From contig CALKVG010000302.1 in NCBI GenBank assembly GCA_937998045.1, positions 1 through 21,744 on the forward strand: a stretch of 21,744 nt of DNA, read 5' to 3'. This DNA is from an uncultured Myxococcales bacterium. GTDB lineage: Bacteria; Myxococcota_A; Polyangia; Polyangiales; Polyangiaceae. Below, piece by piece: positions 15,021 to 21,744 of the stretch (its first letter is position 1; every line of letters starts with the position of its first letter). The position numbers were made by a program, and so were the translations under genes. The notes beneath the pieces were generated by a model. It did not search any database. It had not been told where the DNA came from and saw only the letters and a program-made list of their open reading frames with translations.

Positions 15021-16349
15021 TTACGGGAGCCGCAGCGTCGCTTGCAGATACCCGAAATGGGCGGCCCCCGGTGGCCCCGCCGTACCCAGGGCGCCGAGGA
15101 TGGCGCGGGCCCCGTCGCCCAACACGAGGAGCGAATACCCGCCCGAGAGCTCGACGGGGACCCACGGCGACCACGTCAGCATCGCGTCGAGCTCGTGCCC
15201 CAGGTCCGCCTGCGTGTTGCCGGGAAGGCTGCCGATCGTGACGAGGTACGCGGTCCGCCATGAGCCGCCGGGCTCGGCGAGGCGCACGTACCGGTACTCG
15301 ACCGCGGCGATCGCGTCGGTAAAAGGAGCGACCGACAACCGCGCGCTGGCGTCGGCCTCGTTCGACCACGCGAAGAGGTCCATCGCGCCGTGCCAAGCGT
15401 GAACGTCGGGGAGCAGCGGATCGAACGCGCGGTACGTCGAGCCACCGTGGTCGCCGCTCGCGTACGACGCGCCCAGACGCACGGTCGGCAAGAGGAGCGT
15501 GTGCTGGAACGTGTGCGCGACATGACCGGCGGCTGCCCACGCGAGCCGATCGGCCGCGCTGCGCAGCACGAGCTGGTCGGCGCGTCCCAGCTGGAGGGCC
15601 CCCTCGGCGCCCCATGTCCACCCTCGGCCGTCGCCGTGCAGGCGAAGCGCCCCCGTGTACGTCTCTCCGTGCACGGAGCCCTCGAGGCTGCGGCGGGGGT
15701 TTGCCTGGGCGAGACGCGCGAGTGCGTACCCCTCCGCGGCGAAGAGCGGGTCGAAGCCCCACTCCGCGCGCGCGCCGATGAGCTCTCCGTACGCGAGCAG
15801 CGCGTCGTCGGGGTCCGACAGGCTCGCCGCCAGCAACTCGAAGACGCCGTCGGACACCACGAGACGGCCGCGAACCGCGTCGAGAGTCCGGCCCGTCGGG
15901 CTCCAGTCGGCGACGCCGAGGAGGCGCCCCTCGCCCCAAGTGACCGCCTGGCGTCCGACGCGCAAGAAGCTCGGACGCGCACCCGACGTATGCGCCTCGC
16001 CCCACGCTTCGTATACTCCGGTGGCGGCGACCGCGCCGGGGCCTCCAATGGTGTCGCTGCCCGCTCCCAGGTCCCAGAGCCGAGCGTCTTGCAGGACGAC
16101 GCGTCCCTCGATGGCGCCGCGGAGCGCGTCGACACCCAGCCGCGCCCGTTCGAGGAGCACGCCGCGGTCCGTTCCGTCCAGGTCGTGCCAGTACTCCCCG
16201 CGAACGCGCGCCTCCGCCAGCGGAGCCAGCAGCCAGTCGCCGACGGCGACCGCTTCGGGCGCGGGCGGCGCGACCTGCGCGAACGCGGCCGCAGGCCACG
16301 ACACGACGACGACGCCGAGCACCGCCGCGATCGCTCCGCGCCTTCTCAC
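15021..16349 (-). CDS. Alginate-export-family outer-membrane barrel protein
   Basis: The protein has 442 residues. A clear signal peptide (MRRR, hydrophobic core, AFA/QV cleavage after residue 24) is followed by strands carrying family-like motifs: LLERARLGVDA (66-76), VGRQAVTWGEGRLLGVADWS (131-150) then PTGRTLDAVR, and near the C-terminus YRAFDPLLPDVHAWHGAMD and LGHELDAMLTWSPW. These match the alginate-export (AlgE-like) porin family in outline. AlgE exports alginate, but most family members in other bacteria have no alginate locus and are porins of unknown substrate; no alginate genes are visible here. The GTG start has TTAGG seven bases upstream. It begins 28 bp after the nucleotidyltransferase gene on the same strand and probably shares its transcript, although the functions are unrelated. 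Confidence 0.8.
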   Translation of the reverse strand: MRRRGAIAAVLGVVVVSWPAAAFAQVAPPAPEAVAVGDWLLAPLAEARVRGEYWHDLDGTDRGVLLERARLGVDALRGAIEGRVVLQDARLWDLGAGSDTIGGPGAVAATGVYEAWGEAHTSGARPSFLRVGRQAVTWGEGRLLGVADWSPTGRTLDAVRGRLVVSDGVFELLAASLSDPDDALLAYGELIGARAEWGFDPLFAAEGYALARLAQANPRRSLEGSVHGETYTGALRLHGDGRGWTWGAEGALQLGRADQLVLRSAADRLAWAAAGHVAHTFQHTLLLPTVRLGASYASGDHGGSTYRAFDPLLPDVHAWHGAMDLFAWSNEADASARLSVAPFTDAIAAVEYRYVRLAEPGGSWRTAYLVTIGSLPGNTQADLGHELDAMLTWSPWVPVELSGGYSLLVLGDGARAILGALGTAGPPGAAHFGYLQATLRLP

Positions 16350-16377
16350 GCGCGCGAACCTAACACACCTCCCGCGG

Positions 16378-17805
16378 CTACTGGCCCTCCCCCTTCGACC
16401 TCTTCGCGAGGCCGGCCCTCGCGTGCGCGAGCAGCGCTCCTCGATCGTTCTGCGCCGGATCGGCCGTGACGATCTCGAGCAATGCGTCCAGGATTTGCCC
16501 GATGATGGGCCCCGGAGTCACGCCGAGCTCGCGGATGAGGTCGTGGCCGTTGACTTTCAGGTCTCGCGTCGACAGCGCAGCGCCCTCGGCCACCACGCGC
16601 GCGACGTGGGCCTTGAGCCGCGCCAGGGCGTCGAGATCGGCGTCGAAGTCGCGGCCCTTCGCGCGCACGTCGGCCGCGTTGAGCAGGTACAGGTCCTCGA
16701 TGCGCTCCGGGCCCACGCGGCGCACCCAGCGGCGCACCGCGGCGTCCGTCCACTCGTCGGAGTAATGAAAGAGGTGAAAGCGAACGAGCGATACGATGCG
16801 CGCGCGCTCGTCGTTGGAGAAGCGGAGCCGCGCCGCGATGGGCTCGGCAATCTCGGCCCCGACGCGGTCGTGATCGTAGAACGTGTAGTCCTGGGTCTTC
16901 TCCGACCACGCGCGCGTGCGCGGCTTGCCCACGTCGTGAAGGAGCGCCGCGATGCGCAGGACCGGATCGGCGTCGCACGCGTCCATGCACTCGAGCGCGT
17001 GCCGCCAGACGTCGTACGCGTGCCACTTGTTCTGGACCATGCCGACGCCCTCGAGGAGCTCGGGGCACGTCGCCTCGAGGATCCCGGTTCGCCGCATCAC
17101 CTCGAAGGCCCTCGAGGGCGCGCGCGCCTTCATCGTCTTGACCCACTCGTCGCGGACGCGTTCGGCCGCCACTTTGCGGTACGTGTCCAGCGTTGGGGCG
17201 ATGGCGGCCTCGGTCGCGGGGTCGAGCTCGAGATCGAGCGTCGCGACGAACCGCGCCGCCCGCAGCACGCGCAGCCCATCCTCGGCGAACCGCTCCCGCG
17301 CATCGCCGACCGCGCGCAAGACCCCGCGCTTCAGATCGCCCAGGCCACCGAACGGGTCGAGCAGGTGACCGTCGAGCGGATCGAGCGCGATGGCGTTGAC
17401 AGTGAAATCGCGTCGCGCCAGGTCCCTGGTGATGTCGTCGACGTATTCGACCCAGTCCGGGCGGCGCCCGTCGGTGTACGTGCCCTCTCCGCGCAGCGTG
17501 GTCACCTCGTAGTGGTGGCCGCCCTTCACGACGGTGACCGTGCCGTGCTCGATGCCGGTCGGGATGGCGCGCGGGAAGATGCGCAGGAGGTCGTTCGGGC
17601 GGGCGTCCGTCGCCACGTCCCAGTCGTTGGCCTCGCGCCCACGGAGGAGGTCGCGGACGCACCCTCCCACCACCCACGCCCTCTTCCCCTCCGAGCGCAG
17701 ACGTTCGCACAGATCGAGGACGTTGCGCGGAACGGCGCGGAGAAGGAGAGGTCCCGCCTCGAGCTCGGGAGGGCCGGGCCGTTCGCCGTCCGTGCCGTGC
17801 GCCAT
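16378..17805 (-). CDS. CCA tRNA nucleotidyltransferase / poly(A) polymerase family with HD domain
   Basis: The protein has 475 residues from the ATG. The head holds the class II nucleotidyltransferase signature VVGGCVRDLL with the metal-binding pair in NDWDVATD (Asp61, Asp63), then RRDFTVNAIALDPL (131-144) and RFAEDGLRVLRAARF (172-186), the tRNA-CCA/PAP core. An HD domain follows, with WRHALECMD and ALLHDVGKPRT (His290, Asp291). The enzyme adds CCA, or A, to RNA 3' ends; the HD part in related enzymes has phosphohydrolase activity on 2',3'-phosphates. Sequence alone does not separate CCA-adding from poly(A) activity. A GTG at 17823 is an alternative start, six codons longer; neither has a strong ribosome site, so ATG is preferred. 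It is a housekeeping gene among envelope genes. Confidence 0.92.
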   Translation of the reverse strand: MAHGTDGERPGPPELEAGPLLLRAVPRNVLDLCERLRSEGKRAWVVGGCVRDLLRGREANDWDVATDARPNDLLRIFPRAIPTGIEHGTVTVVKGGHHYEVTTLRGEGTYTDGRRPDWVEYVDDITRDLARRDFTVNAIALDPLDGHLLDPFGGLGDLKRGVLRAVGDARERFAEDGLRVLRAARFVATLDLELDPATEAAIAPTLDTYRKVAAERVRDEWVKTMKARAPSRAFEVMRRTGILEATCPELLEGVGMVQNKWHAYDVWRHALECMDACDADPVLRIAALLHDVGKPRTRAWSEKTQDYTFYDHDRVGAEIAEPIAARLRFSNDERARIVSLVRFHLFHYSDEWTDAAVRRWVRRVGPERIEDLYLLNAADVRAKGRDFDADLDALARLKAHVARVVAEGAALSTRDLKVNGHDLIRELGVTPGPIIGQILDALLEIVTADPAQNDRGALLAHARAGLAKRSKGEGQ

Positions 17806-17816
17806 ACCCGCTTGGC

Positions 17817-17845
17817 TTACCACGGCGGTCGGACAAGGGTATCTT
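17817..17845 (+). promoter_or_regulatory. Putative sigma-70-type promoter of the efflux operon
   Basis: TTACCA (17817-17822), a 17-base spacer and TATCTT (17840-17845) each match the consensus at 4 of 6 positions with ideal spacing. The start would be about 17852, leaving a leader of roughly 93 bases before the ATG at 17945. I found no clear operator palindrome in the leader. Confidence 0.35.
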
Positions 17846-17944
17846 TCGAAGTCTCCACCGTAACCCCTCGAGCTCGCGCGTCATCGTAGAGAGCACACCG
17901 CTCGTCGGCCTGTCCCGCGACGCCGGCAGCGCGCACAGCAGGCC

Positions 17945-19174
17945 ATGACTCAAGAATCGTCCCTCTCCGCCGTTGCCTCCCCCAACTCTCCCGCGGCAAC
18001 TGCGGCCGCCGCGCGGCCCGGCCGCCGCGTGGTCGTGCTCGTCATCGGCCTGGTGCTCGCCGCCGCCGGCGTGAGCTACTGGCTATACGAGAGGCGCTTC
18101 GAGGGCACCGACGACGCGCAGATCGACGGCAACATCAGCAACGTGAGCCCTCGCACGAGCGGCAACGTGAGCGCGGTGTACGTCTCGGAGAACCAGCCGG
18201 TAAAGCAGGGGGACGTGCTGGCCGACATCGACCCATCGGACCTCCAGATTGCCGTCGCCCAGGCGCAGGCGCAGGTCGCCCAGGCCCAGGCGCAGCTCGC
18301 AGCGGAAGACCCGACCGTCCCGATCATCCTGGCCTCGAACCAGAGCGCCGTGGCCACGGCCCACTCGGATGTGGCCGCCGGCCAGGCCGCGCTCGCCGCC
18401 GCGCACAAGGACGTCGAGCAGCTCACCGCCCAGCTCGCGCAGGCGGAGGCTAACAACCGGACCGCGCAGCTCGAGAAGGATCGCTCCGAGAAGCTCGTCG
18501 CGCAGGGCGCCGTGTCGCAGTCCGATTACGACACCCGCCTGAACGCAGCCACCGCGCAGGCCGCCTCGGTCGATGCGCTGCGGCAGTCTCTCGCGGCGGC
18601 GCGGGACCGCGTGACCCAGCAGCAAGCGCAGCTTGGCGCGATCCAGAGTCGCGCCGTCGAGGTGACGACCAACGCCCCGCGCCAGGTCGCGACTCGGCAG
18701 GCCTCGGTGGCCATGCGTCAGGCTGCGCTCGACCTCGCGAAGGCTCAGCTCGCGCAGGCCGAAAAGAACCTCTCGTACGCCAAGATCCTCGCGCCGGTGA
18801 CCGGCGTCGTCGCGAAGAAGGCGATCGCCGTCGGCGATCACGTCGCTCCGGGGCAGCAGGTCATCGCGATCTCGCAGTCGGACTCGCTCTGGGTCACCGC
18901 GAACTACCGGGAGACGCAGCTCGAGCGCATCCACGCAGGACAGCCGGCCGAGGTGCACATCGACGCGATCGGCCTCGACTTGCACGGCACCGTGGAGAGC
19001 ATCGGCGGAGCGACCGGCTCGCGGCTCAGCGTTCTTCCGCCGGAGAACGCGTCGGGCAATTACGTGAAGGTCGTGCAGCGCATCCCGGTGCGCATAGAGC
19101 TCAATCCGGGGCAGCCGGGCCTCGATCGCCTGCGCATCGGAATGAGCGTCGAGCCCAAGGTTACGGTGCGATGA
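17945..19174 (+). CDS. emrA-like: EmrA/HlyD-family membrane fusion protein of an efflux pump
   Basis: The protein has 409 residues. A Pro/Ala-rich cytoplasmic N-terminus leads into one membrane helix (about 29-47), then ERRFEGTDDAQIDGNISNVS (49-68), the EmrA signature before the first lipoyl half (to about 98). A long Ala/Gln-rich coiled-coil hairpin (about 100-275) carries AQAQAQVAQAQAQL repeats. The second lipoyl half is NLSYAKILAPVTGVVAKKAI (275-294) with GDHVAPGQQV. A beta-barrel region with ANYRETQLERIHAGQPAEV closes the protein. It would bridge the inner-membrane pump to an outer-membrane channel across the periplasm. The stop overlaps the pump gene's ATG by four bases (ATGA), so the two are co-translated. 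The TolC-like channel is not in the window. Substrate unknown: drugs, bile-like compounds or own products. Confidence 0.92.
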   Translation: MTQESSLSAVASPNSPAATAAAARPGRRVVVLVIGLVLAAAGVSYWLYERRFEGTDDAQIDGNISNVSPRTSGNVSAVYVSENQPVKQGDVLADIDPSDLQIAVAQAQAQVAQAQAQLAAEDPTVPIILASNQSAVATAHSDVAAGQAALAAAHKDVEQLTAQLAQAEANNRTAQLEKDRSEKLVAQGAVSQSDYDTRLNAATAQAASVDALRQSLAAARDRVTQQQAQLGAIQSRAVEVTTNAPRQVATRQASVAMRQAALDLAKAQLAQAEKNLSYAKILAPVTGVVAKKAIAVGDHVAPGQQVIAISQSDSLWVTANYRETQLERIHAGQPAEVHIDAIGLDLHGTVESIGGATGSRLSVLPPENASGNYVKVVQRIPVRIELNPGQPGLDRLRIGMSVEPKVTVR

Positions 19175-20808
19175 GCGGGAGGGCGCCGGCGCGATCGGGA
19201 GCGGGAGCTCCCGCCGCGGACCGGCCGCCGGAGTACTTCGCCACCGGCTGGACCGGCGGGCGCAACCCGTGGGTCATCGCGCTCGTCGTCACGATGGCGA
19301 CGTTCATGGAGATACTCGACACCAGCATCGCGAACGTGTCGCTGCCGCACATCGCCGGCAACCTCTCGGTCAGCCAGGACGAGAGCACGTGGGTGCTCAC
19401 GAGCTATCTCGTGTCGAACGCGGTCGTTCTGCCCATCAGCGGGTGGATCTCGAACCGCATCGGGCGCAAGCGCTTCTACATGACGTGCGTCGGGCTCTTC
19501 ACGCTGTCGTCGTTCCTGTGCGGCGTGGCGCCCACGCTCGGCTGGCTCATTTTCTTCCGCGTCATGCAGGGCGTCGGCGGAGGGGGGCTCGGGCCGAGCG
19601 AGCAGGCGATTCTCGCCGACACGTTCCCCCCCGCGAAGCGCGGGATGGCCATGGCCGTGTACGGCATGGCCGTCGTCCTCGCGCCCGCGATCGGGCCCAC
19701 CCTCGGCGGATTCATCACCGACAACTTCAACTGGCGCTGGGTCTTCTTCATCAACGTCCCGGTCGGGATTGCGTCGATCATCCTGTCGAGCCGCATCGTC
19801 ACCGATCCCCCCCACCTGCAAGCCGCCAAGGCGCACGCGCGCTCGTCGGGCGTCGACTGGGTGGGGCTGGGCCTCATCGCGACCGGCCTCGGGTGCCTGG
19901 AGGTCGTGCTCGACAAGGGGCTAGAGGAGGACTGGTTCCACTCCTCTTTCATCACGGGCTTCTCGATCGTTGCGATGGTGACGCTCGTCTCGTTCGTCTT
20001 CTGGGAGTGGCAGCACCCCAATCCGATCGTCGACCTGCGCATGTTCAAGCGGGGGAGCTTCGCGGTGGCCAACGCGCTCATGCTGATGCTCGGCATAGCG
20101 CTGTTCGGTTCCACCGTCCTCTTGCCGCAGTACATGCAGATCCTGATGGGGTACTCGGCGCAGCAATCGGGGATGGCGCTCTCGCCGGGTGGGCTGGTCG
20201 TCATTGCGCTCCTGCCGGCGGTCGGGATCCTCGTCAGCAAGGTGGACACCCGCTACCTCGTGATGTTCGGCTTCGCGGTGCTGAGCGCGTCGATGTTCTA
20301 CATGGCGCACACCATCGACATACAGATGGACTTCGCGACCGCCGTGAAGGTGCGCGCGCTCCAGTCGGTGGGCATGGCGTTCCTCTTCGTGCCCATCCAG
20401 ACGATCTCGTACGCCGGCGTACCGCCGCAGAAGTTCAATCAGGTCTCCGGCATCATGAACCTGTCGCGGAACATGGGCGGGGACATCGGCATAGCGTTCG
20501 TGACGACGCTCATCGGCGTTCGCACGCAGACGCACCAGGCCAACCTCGCCGCGCACACGACGGCGTACGACCCGCAGTACCAGGCGCACGTCGACGCCAT
20601 CTCGCGCGCGATGGAGCACGCCGGCTCGACGTCGTACCAGGCGGCACGCCAGGCGACCGCGGCGATGTACCGCCAGCTGGTGCAGCAGGCGACCCAGCTG
20701 GCGTATCTGGACGCGCTGTGGCTGCTCGCGGTCGCGACGGCGGTGATGGTCCCGCTGGTGCTCGTGACGCGCCGCCCGCAAGGGGGCGCGCCGGCCGGCG
20801 CGCACTAG
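19171..20808 (+). CDS. emrB-like: DHA2-family (EmrB-like) MFS multidrug efflux transporter
   Basis: The protein has 545 residues with about 14 membrane segments, as expected for DHA2 pumps. The first helix has FMEILDTSIANVSLPHIAGN, with the conserved Asp50. Motif A is GWISNRIGRKRF (91-102). Motif C, the antiporter signature, is AVVLAPAIGPTLGGF (167-181) with GPTLGG. A long periplasmic or C-terminal segment near 450-500 is rich in Ala, His and Gln. Proteins of this type use the proton gradient to expel drugs or metabolites into the periplasmic fusion protein made by the overlapping upstream gene. There is no regulator gene of the TetR or MarR kind beside the pair, so control is unclear. Confidence 0.94.
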   Translation: MSGRAPARSGAGAPAADRPPEYFATGWTGGRNPWVIALVVTMATFMEILDTSIANVSLPHIAGNLSVSQDESTWVLTSYLVSNAVVLPISGWISNRIGRKRFYMTCVGLFTLSSFLCGVAPTLGWLIFFRVMQGVGGGGLGPSEQAILADTFPPAKRGMAMAVYGMAVVLAPAIGPTLGGFITDNFNWRWVFFINVPVGIASIILSSRIVTDPPHLQAAKAHARSSGVDWVGLGLIATGLGCLEVVLDKGLEEDWFHSSFITGFSIVAMVTLVSFVFWEWQHPNPIVDLRMFKRGSFAVANALMLMLGIALFGSTVLLPQYMQILMGYSAQQSGMALSPGGLVVIALLPAVGILVSKVDTRYLVMFGFAVLSASMFYMAHTIDIQMDFATAVKVRALQSVGMAFLFVPIQTISYAGVPPQKFNQVSGIMNLSRNMGGDIGIAFVTTLIGVRTQTHQANLAAHTTAYDPQYQAHVDAISRAMEHAGSTSYQAARQATAAMYRQLVQQATQLAYLDALWLLAVATAVMVPLVLVTRRPQGGAPAGAH

Positions 20809-20836
20809 CCGAGGGAATGGGGCCGGCGGAGCCCAC

Positions 20837-20854
20837 GCGGGCGGCACCGCCCGC
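20837..20854. terminator. GC-rich hairpin after the efflux operon
   Basis: GCGGGCGG (20837-20844), CA, CCGCCCGC (20847-20854) is a perfect 8-bp inverted repeat (7 bp with a 4-nt loop), 28 bases after the pump stop. It has no T-run. It is a likely transcript end. The rest of 20855-21067 shows nothing I can support. Confidence 0.5.
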
Positions 20855-21067
20855 TCGCGAAGGCTCGGGCAACGAGGGAGGCTTGATTCCGCAGCGGAAC
20901 TGGAGGGGCGCACGGCGTGTTCGCGACCGCAACGGCCGGGCGGGCGGAGTGCGTCCGCTCCGGAGTTGGGTTCCTCTTCTCGGCGGCTGCGCACGCGTCC
21001 GAATTGCGCGAGGCCGCCGTCGGCGATGGGCGCTACGCTCGGCTCATTCTCTAGAGCGAGGCTAACC

Positions 21068-21147
21068 ATGAGCGAGCGGACAACCTCTTCGGAGACGAGG
21101 ACGTCAGGCGCTACCGCGAGACCGGCGGCAAGGTGGGTCACCTCTGG
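21068..21147 (+). pseudogene. Remnant of a deazaflavin (F420)-dependent nitroreductase-like gene (DUF385/Ddn type)
   Basis: From 21076 one frame reads ADNLFGDEDVRRYRETGGKV then GHLW. From memory this closely matches the first 25 residues of a subgroup of deazaflavin-dependent nitroreductase-family proteins (NLFG.EHVRRYRETDGEVGH.W). An ATG at 21068 starts MSE in another frame; restoring one base after the third codon would join them as MSE-ADNLFG. After the Trp codon at 21145 the expected LLLTT.GRKSG segment is missing in all frames I tried. So only the start survives, with one small frameshift and loss of the rest. It sits just before the VOC gene and runs in frame into its upstream region. 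The identification rests on a short stretch. Confidence 0.5.
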
Positions 21148-21200
21148 CGAAGGGCGAGGTTTGGCTCCGACTCTTTGCAAAAGCCCGACGGGGCAAACAC

Positions 21201-21206
21201 AAGGAG
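21201..21206 (+). promoter_or_regulatory. Ribosome binding site of the VOC gene
   Basis: AAGGAG lies 10 bases before the ATG at 21217, which supports that start rather than the longer upstream frame. Confidence 0.55.
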
Positions 21207-21216
21207 CCCATCCCAC

Positions 21217-21744
21217 ATGAAACCCACCTCGAAGCCGTTCGCCCGCACCGTGACTCCGTTCCTCTGGTTCGATAGCGCCGCGGAGGACGCGGCGAAGGCA
21301 TACACATCGCTGTTCGCCGACTCGCGCATCGTCGAGGTCACGCGCGCGGGCGACCGTGTGCAGTCGGCCACGATCGTGCTCGCGGGGCAGCGCTACATCC
21401 TGCTTCAACGGCGGAGGCGCGCACTACAAGATCGACCCAGCGTTCTCGCTCATGGTCAAGGTCGCCACGCAAGAGCAGCTCGACGCGATTTGGGACTCAC
21501 TCGTCGCGGGAGGCCAGCCCTCGCGCTGCGGATGGCTCGTCGATCGCTTCGGCGTGTCGCGGCAGGTCGTTCCAAGCGTCCTGCCGCGCCTCCTGAGTGA
21601 TCCGGATCCGGCGAAGGCGAAGCGAGCGCTCGACGCGCCGACACGCGCGTGCGGCGTCCAAACTCACATCGGCTGCGGATTCGTCCAGGTCGTTCCGGAC
21701 ATCATTTCCCAGTTCGAGATGCAACTTTTCGCGTATTGCAGGTT
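21217..21744 (+). pseudogene. VOC-family (PhnB / 3-demethylubiquinone-9 3-methyltransferase-like) gene, frameshifted, runs off the window
   Basis: Frame 1 gives the family start (TPFLWFDSAAEDAAKAYTSL, then FADSRIVEVTRAGD) up to GQRYIL near 21402. One extra base at about 21403 then moves the homology to another frame, which continues FNGGGAHYKIDPAFSLMVKV, TQEQLDAIWDSL, CGWLVDRFGVSRQVVP and LLSDPDPAKAKRALDA. Both halves match the PhnB-like fold in order. The usual W in FGVSWQ is R, and after RALDA (about 21640) the expected family ending is absent; the frame stays open to the window edge. These proteins have a glyoxalase/bleomycin-resistance fold, and many have no proven enzyme activity. The unshifted frame ends at 21600 with unrelated Arg-rich sequence. 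The gene is probably inactive unless the extra base is a sequencing error. Confidence 0.72.

Noticed and set aside
15655..17889. Open plus-strand frame of 744 codons
   Set aside because: It covers the alginate-export and nucleotidyltransferase genes on the opposite strand; no motif and no start signal.
18240..18300. Short tandem repeat in DNA (caggcgcaggc units)
   Set aside because: It only reflects the Ala-Gln heptad-like coiled coil of the EmrA-like protein and is not a DNA-level element.
21148..21216. Frame reading GEVWLRLFAKARRGKHKEPI as a second gene fragment
   Set aside because: I could not match it to any family and it is too short to separate from chance.
1..21744. CRISPR array, tRNA, rRNA, insertion sequence or prophage
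   Set aside because: I found no regularly spaced repeats, no cloverleaf-like sequence and no transposase, integrase or phage protein in any credible frame.

Overview
The window is very GC-rich, Gram-negative bacterial chromosome. Three kinds of evidence point to Myxococcota, probably the Polyangiales (Sorangium/Labilithrix type): G/C-ending codons throughout, many exported proteins (lipoproteins with long Asp/Gly/Ser linkers, discoidin-like domains, Omp85-like and alginate-export barrels), and frequent GTG starts. This placement is an inference from gene style; no rRNA or other marker gene is present. I see no tRNA, rRNA, CRISPR array, insertion sequence or prophage.

Layout. 1-2493 (+): the 3' end of a polytopic membrane protein overlaps a membrane-anchored protein with a discoidin-like domain. 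A Cys-rich lipoprotein follows. 2560-3990 (-): an ECF sigma factor and an alpha/beta hydrolase, translationally coupled, with no anti-sigma gene beside them. 4047-4652 (+): an exported M15/YcbK-like murein peptidase, divergent from the sigma factor across an inverted repeat. 4824-13490 is the most interesting block. It holds a nucleotide-transporter (NTT/Npt1-like) gene (-), an Omp85-like barrel overlapping a large lipoprotein with kinase-like motifs (+), a small Cys-containing membrane protein (-), and a second NTT-like protein fused to a HEAT-type domain and overlapping a double cyclic-nucleotide-binding-fold protein (+). 13603-17805 (-): a double-discoidin exported protein, an alginate-export-family barrel and a CCA/poly(A) nucleotidyltransferase. 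17945-20808 (+): an EmrA/EmrB-type efflux pair. 20809-21744: decaying DNA with a remnant of a deazaflavin-dependent nitroreductase-like gene and a frameshifted VOC (PhnB-like) gene that runs off the window.

How the genes may work together. Most encode envelope functions: transport, outer-membrane barrels, exported binding proteins, peptidoglycan trimming and efflux. The two NTT-like carriers flanking a kinase-like exported lipoprotein and its barrel partner, plus a regulator-like CNB protein, suggest a nucleotide-linked envelope system. That link rests on gene order and motifs only and is stated as a hypothesis.
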